Source: Thraustochytrium sp. TN22
Taxonomy: Eukaryota > Sar > Bigyra > Thraustochytrida > Thraustochytriidae
NCBI GenBank assembly: GCA_013306675.1
Contig: JABLUY010000017.1
Coordinates: forward strand, 62,001 to 126,000
Length of the DNA: 64,000 bases
Direction of reading: 5' to 3'
The notes under the pieces are model-generated. The model saw nothing but the letters and a program-made list of their open reading frames with translations, did not search any database and was not told the origin of the DNA. Below, piece by piece: positions 59,975 to 64,000 of this stretch (the first letter of the stretch is position 1; each line of letters starts with the position of its first letter). Position numbers and translations under genes: made by a program.

Positions 59975-60907
59975 CCTGGCGCGCTGCGCCGCGCCGCGCC
60001 GCGCCGCGCCGCTGCGCCCCGGCCGCCGCCCGCGCCCGCGCCCGCGCCGCCGCCCCGCGCGCCGCGCCCAACGACCGCGGTCGTTTGAATTTGATCGCGG
60101 CGAGCCTCGCGGCAAAAATCGCGTTTAGGACCGGCGTCCGGAACCGTTCCGGACCGTCGCGGACGCCGCGGACACCGCGCCCACGGCGGCCTCCGCTCCG
60201 AGCCCGCCGCCCTCGGCGCGGCGCCGACGGCCGCCGCGGCCGCCGCGTACGAGCGGCGCGGCGCGGCGCGCCGGGCGCGGCGGCGCGGCCCGGGCGCGGC
60301 CGCGGCGGCGCGCGCGGCGGCTGAAGTCGCGCTCGCGCCGCGCTGCGTCTGCCCTGGCCGCAGCCTGTGGCCACGATCAAACTAACCACGAGCGGCGCAG
60401 GAACGCGACCTGCGAGCGCCGCCTCAGGCGCCGCGCGAGCCGCCGCGCGAGCCGCCGCGCGAGGCGAGGCGAGGCGAGGCGGCGACGCAGGCCCTGGCCC
60501 GCCGCGCGGCGGGAGGCTTTCGAACGCGCGCAGCCCGCCTCGGAGGCGCGCTCAGGCTGCGCCGAGGATCCGGGCGCGACGGCGGGAACATGCCTGCATT
60601 GTTTCCGGCGCCGAAAGGGCAGAATCGCAAGTGGAGGCCGGCGCGGAAAGGGGAGAATGCGGCGATGGCGCAGTGCGCGGCGGCGCGCAAGTGGAGCAGC
60701 GGCGGCGGCGAGGCGAGGCGAGGCGAGGCGAGCGGGCGGGCGAGCGCGCGGCAGACCGGAGTCGAGCGCGCGCGGGCAGGCGGAGCGAGGCGCAGCGAGG
60801 CGAGGAGGCGGGCGGCGCGGCGCGGCGCGGCGAGGCGAGGTAGAGTTTTTTTTGAAAAAAAAAAAGGGAAGCGGGCGCGGCGGCTGGCGCGCGTGAACGC
60901 GGAGAGG
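59975..60907. promoter_or_regulatory. Divergent promoter of the WD40 gene and NFS1, pentamer-rich
   Basis: The 933-bp spacer is extremely G+C-rich. On the WD40 side it has CGCGC-type pentamers (59985-60013). On the NFS1 side it has GGCGA pentamers at 60463-60481, 60706-60733 and 60829-60841. A T-run/A-run pair (60845-60867) ends about 40 bp before the NFS1 ATG and could form a hairpin. No gene is supported. Confidence 0.45.
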
Positions 60908-62284
60908 ATGGCGGCGACGCTGAGCGCGGCGGCGGCAGCGGCGTGGCGCGCGGGCGGCGCCGCGTGGCGCGGCGCAGGCGCGCGCGGGCTGGCGACCTCG
61001 GTGGCGGCGGCCAGCTCGCCCGCGGCGGTGCTGGATGACGCGAAGTTCTCGATCAAGGGACAGGCCATGGAGGGCAGGCCGGCGTACCTGGACATGCAGG
61101 CGACCACGCCCATGGACCCGCGCGTGGCGGACGCGATGATGCCGTTCATGTCGGACAACTACGGCAACCCGCACTCGCGCACGCACGAGTTCGGCTGGCT
61201 GGCGGAGCAGGCCGTGGAGGAGGCGCGCGCCGACGTGGCCAAGGTGATCGGCGCCACGGCCAAGGAGATCATCTTTACGTCGGGCGCGACGGAGTCGAAC
61301 AACCTGGCCATCAAGGGAGTGGCGCACTTTTACCGCAAGCGCAAGAACCACATCATCACGACGCAGACCGAGCACAAGTGCGTGCTGGACTCGTGCCGCG
61401 TGCTGGAGACGGAGGGCTTCGAGGTGACCTACCTGCCGGTGCAGGAGAACGGCCTGGTGGACCCGAACGTGCTCAAGGACGTGATCCGGCCCGAGACCTC
61501 CATCGTGTCGGTGATGGGCGTCAACAACGAGATCGGCGTCGTGCAGCCGCTCAAGGAGATTGGCGAGATCTGCCGCGCCAACAAGACCTTCTTCCACTGC
61601 GACGCCGCGCAGATGTTCGGTAAGATGCCCGTCGACGTGGACGACCTCAAGATCGATTTGCTCTCCATCTCGGGCCACAAGATTTACGGGCCCAAGGGCG
61701 TCGGCGCGCTCTACGTGCGCCGGCGTCCTCGCGTGCGCCTCGAGCCCATCATCAGCGGCGGCGGCCAGGAGCGCGGCCTGCGCAGCGGCACGCTGGCGGC
61801 CCCGCTCTGCGTCGGCCTCGGCGCCGCGGCGCGCGTCGCCATGGAGGAGATGGAGAACGACGAGCGCTGGGTGCGTCACCTCAGCGACCGCCTCTACAAC
61901 GGCATCACCTCGCAGCTCGACCAGGTTGTGCTCAACGGCGACAAGGAGCACCGCTACCCGGGTAACCTCAACCTTTCCTTTGCCTTTGTGGAGGGCGAGT
62001 CGCTGCTCATGGCGCTCAAGAACATCGCCGTCTCCTCTGGCTCCGCCTGCACCTCCGCCTCGCTCGAGCCGTCCTACGTGCTGCGCGCAATTGGCGTCGA
62101 CGAGGAGCTCGCGCACACCTCCATCCGCTTCGGCCTTGGCCGCTTCACCACCGAGGCCGAGGTCGACCTTGCCGTCGAGCTCTGCGTCAAGCACGTCAAC
62201 CGCCTTCGCGAGATGTCGCCGCTCTGGGAGATGGTTCAGGAGGGTATTGACCTCAAGACCATCAAGTGGAGCCAGGATCACTGA
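60908..62284 (+). CDS. NFS1: Mitochondrial cysteine desulfurase NFS1
   Basis: The start at 60908 (458 residues) opens an Ala/Arg-rich, acid-poor presequence (about 1-40) typical of mitochondrial import. The mature part is a full class V aminotransferase fold: [36 protein letters not shown] lysine Lys258 in [17 protein letters not shown], and the sulfur-carrying loop [14 protein letters not shown] (Cys381). It ends [18 protein letters not shown], the conserved NFS1/IscS C-terminus that contacts the ISCU scaffold. NFS1 converts cysteine to alanine and delivers persulfide for Fe-S clusters and tRNA thiolation. ISD11 and ISCU partners are not in the window. Intronless. Confidence 0.96.
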   Translation: MAATLSAAAAAAWRAGGAAWRGAGARGLATSVAAASSPAAVLDDAKFSIKGQAMEGRPAYLDMQATTPMDPRVADAMMPFMSDNYGNPHSRTHEFGWLAEQAVEEARADVAKVIGATAKEIIFTSGATESNNLAIKGVAHFYRKRKNHIITTQTEHKCVLDSCRVLETEGFEVTYLPVQENGLVDPNVLKDVIRPETSIVSVMGVNNEIGVVQPLKEIGEICRANKTFFHCDAAQMFGKMPVDVDDLKIDLLSISGHKIYGPKGVGALYVRRRPRVRLEPIISGGGQERGLRSGTLAAPLCVGLGAAARVAMEEMENDERWVRHLSDRLYNGITSQLDQVVLNGDKEHRYPGNLNLSFAFVEGESLLMALKNIAVSSGSACTSASLEPSYVLRAIGVDEELAHTSIRFGLGRFTTEAEVDLAVELCVKHVNRLREMSPLWEMVQEGIDLKTIKWSQDH

Positions 62285-63129
62285 TGTGGGGGTGCGTGAG
62301 CACGCCGTGGAATCCAAAAAAAACCAACAACAACACAAACACACACAAAAAAAAGTAATTAGCCTAGCCTACAGGTGGCGCGCTGACTCACAGGTAGTCA
62401 CCGCCCAGGCCGTCGACGATCACGGCTGAGAGTCAGCCGCAGCAAGTCCAGCTCAACTACAAAACTCATTTTTGGCCTTTGCTTCCAAGGTTCGATCGTG
62501 CGAGGTCTTGTCGCATGCTTTTGTTTTTCAACCAAAGCAAGGGCAATGCGGTGCATCTTTGCGGCGCTTTCCCTTCGGATGGGAGTTTGTGACACTTGGT
62601 ACCACCTGGTGGTCCAAGCTTGCGTGCAGTGCCCGAGTCCTTGAATCGGCGTGATCATGATGGACGACCGGACCGACATGAACATCCTGGAAGCTGCTGA
62701 CTTTGTGCGCTAGCACCCGACACTGGGCGCCACCCTTCGCCTTTTGCTTGAAGCAAGCTTCCCTGGCCCTGAGAGCCGCCACGCGAGAAGAAGAATGGCA
62801 CAGACACAGACAGGACGTGATCGAAAAACGCCAGAGGAGCACGAGCCGTGCATGTGGCCTGCAAGCACGAAATGGGCAGACACAGCGTCAAGCACGCAAA
62901 ACGGGAGAATCCGTTTGAGCAAACGACGGAGACAAAATTGTAGACGACGCTGCTGGACAGTCTATTCTAACGCTAAGGCCTTTCGATGAGGTCACGCTTG
63001 TGTTCGGATAATGATCAGATGTGACCTACCACGGAGACGCCGCAGCCGTGGTCGTTCTGCTCCCGCTGATAGAGGCAGACGTTGTGTACGAGGCGGCCTA
63101 CCAGGTACACGAGACGCTATCCTCCAACA
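62285..63129. other. Intergenic region without supported gene
   Basis: The 845-bp spacer is AT-richer than the genes, with short A-runs near 62316-62355. Small overlapping frames lack domains. It lies at the 3' ends of NFS1 and the anoctamin gene. Confidence 0.5.
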
Positions 63130-64000
63130 TCACAATGATGTCCTCGGTGACAAGGAAGGAGAGAGACCGAGAAAGCGACTGAATTCGGCCTTGGTGATGA
63201 CGCCGTCGCCGTCGACGTCGAGTGAGCTGACAAGGATGCCGAGTTCGTACTTGGAGAGGTGCTCGCCGAGCGGTGTTGCAAGGAGGGCCTTTTTCAGCTC
63301 CTTTAGTGAGAGGGTGTCGTTGTGGTTGCCGTCAGCCTCGGCAAAGATGTCCTCCCAGGTCCAGTTGTCGCCCATTGCGGTCATCATGAGGTCAGCGGTG
63401 CGCGCGGCGAGCTCAAGGACGTAAGGGTCGACGTTGTCGATAGAGCGGGAGACCGAGTAGCGGCGCGAGAGGCGCTTCTTGTCGTCCTCGTCGAGCGCCT
63501 CGTCGTCGCGCTCAAGGTTGAAAACCTTGCGGATGATGAACTCCTGACGGGCGAGCTGGATGCGCACGTCCTGCGGCACGTCGGGGACGAGGTAGTCGAT
63601 GAGCCACTTGAGCACGAGCACGACGGCCACGAAGATCACCCAGAGCCAAACCCGGGTGCCTCCGCTGGCAGTCTCCTCTGAGATGATGGAGGAAGAGAAG
63701 AGGATGACGGCGGCGTTGGAAAGCACGGCGATGAAACCCATGATCTGAAAGATCTTGCGCCAGGTACCGATGTCCTGGGCCTCCTCGAGCGCCGGGCGGC
63801 GCGAGAGGATGCAGACCTTGTAGGAATCCACGTGGACCTCAATGAAGTTGTTGATGAGCGCGAGGAGCGGCGCGATGGGGAAGGCCGCGACGAAGAGTGA
63901 GACGTAACCGAACTGGATGGCAAGCTCGAGATAGTCGTCGAAGGGAGACTCGTAGAACTTGAGGTAGAACTGGTGCTCGACGGGCGACTTCATGCGCTGG
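63130..64000 (-). CDS. Anoctamin (TMEM16) C-terminal part with EF-hands, truncated by window end
   Basis: The 5' end lies beyond position 64000. The visible 290 or so residues contain the last TMEM16 helices: FDDYLELAIQFGYVSLFVAAFP (a conserved anoctamin signature), APLLALINNFIEVHVDSYK, then RRP and DIGTWRKIFQIMGFIAV followed by two more hydrophobic helices. A cytosolic linker with a helix leads to two EF-hands. One is degenerate to fair (DGNHNDTLSLKE loop) and one is canonical (DVDGDGVITKAE). Anoctamins are Ca2+-activated lipid scramblases or chloride channels whose calcium sites are normally inside the membrane domain. Added C-terminal EF-hands are not part of animal anoctamins as I know them. 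ATG-coded Met at 63993 is internal, not the start. Confidence 0.85.
   Translation of the reverse strand, partial: QRMKSPVEHQFYLKFYESPFDDYLELAIQFGYVSLFVAAFPIAPLLALINNFIEVHVDSYKVCILSRRPALEEAQDIGTWRKIFQIMGFIAVLSNAAVILFSSSIISEETASGGTRVWLWVIFVAVVLVLKWLIDYLVPDVPQDVRIQLARQEFIIRKVFNLERDDEALDEDDKKRLSRRYSVSRSIDNVDPYVLELAARTADLMMTAMGDNWTWEDIFAEADGNHNDTLSLKELKKALLATPLGEHLSKYELGILVSSLDVDGDGVITKAEFSRFLGLSPSLSPRTSL

Overview
The window is nuclear DNA from a GC-rich, gene-dense, intron-poor protist. Eukaryotic character is clear: spliceosomal introns, a Mediator subunit (MED22), an ER membrane complex subunit (EMC5), CLN3/battenin, a transportin-3 karyopherin, a MAPK15-type kinase, a mitochondrial NFS1 and a GatA. 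CCDC146 and MAPK15 imply a flagellated stage. A DapB/CRR1-type dihydrodipicolinate reductase hints at a diaminopimelate lysine route. Large intronless ORFs, very high GC and this gene mix resemble thraustochytrid-like stramenopiles, but that placement is an inference and no taxonomic marker was seen.

Layout. 1-3.9 kb is gene-free or gene-decayed and holds degenerate repeats, including a small element with terminal inverted repeats. 4.0-7.1 kb (-) is a leucine-rich-repeat membrane protein with two introns, one made by tandem duplication. 8.2-14 kb has a type II glycosyltransferase-like protein (-), CLN3 (+) and an unusual protein with an N-terminal Atg8-like domain and two C-terminal LIR-like motifs (-). 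14.8-17.1 kb is a secreted GH3 glycosidase (+). 17.7-21.8 kb has CCDC146 (+) and MAPK15 (-), convergent. 22.3-28.2 kb has a small ankyrin gene (+), a short ER-type HSP70 (-), a four-helix membrane protein (-) and GatA (-). 30.0-39.7 kb holds two tandem giant membrane proteins of prominin-like topology (+). 39.8-44.1 kb is a 1427-residue helical/LRR protein (-). 44.6-49.4 kb is a packed cluster: DapB/CRR1-like (-), EMC5 (+), MED22 (-) and a membrane-anchored TLDc protein (+). The rest is an armadillo protein (-), TNPO3 (+) behind a 110-bp minisatellite, a polyQ/zinc-finger/WD40 protein possibly related to TFIIIC (-), NFS1 (+) and the C-terminal end of an anoctamin with EF-hands (-).

Gene organisation. 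Genes alternate strand, and many pairs share divergent promoters of 170-300 bp. Six genes carry ten introns that I could resolve by keeping reading frame and family homology. Seven of the ten start GTACG, an uncommon donor. Degenerate G+C pentamer repeats sit just upstream of many start codons. The strongest candidate for new biology is the Atg8-domain/LIR protein at 12.0-13.9 kb.
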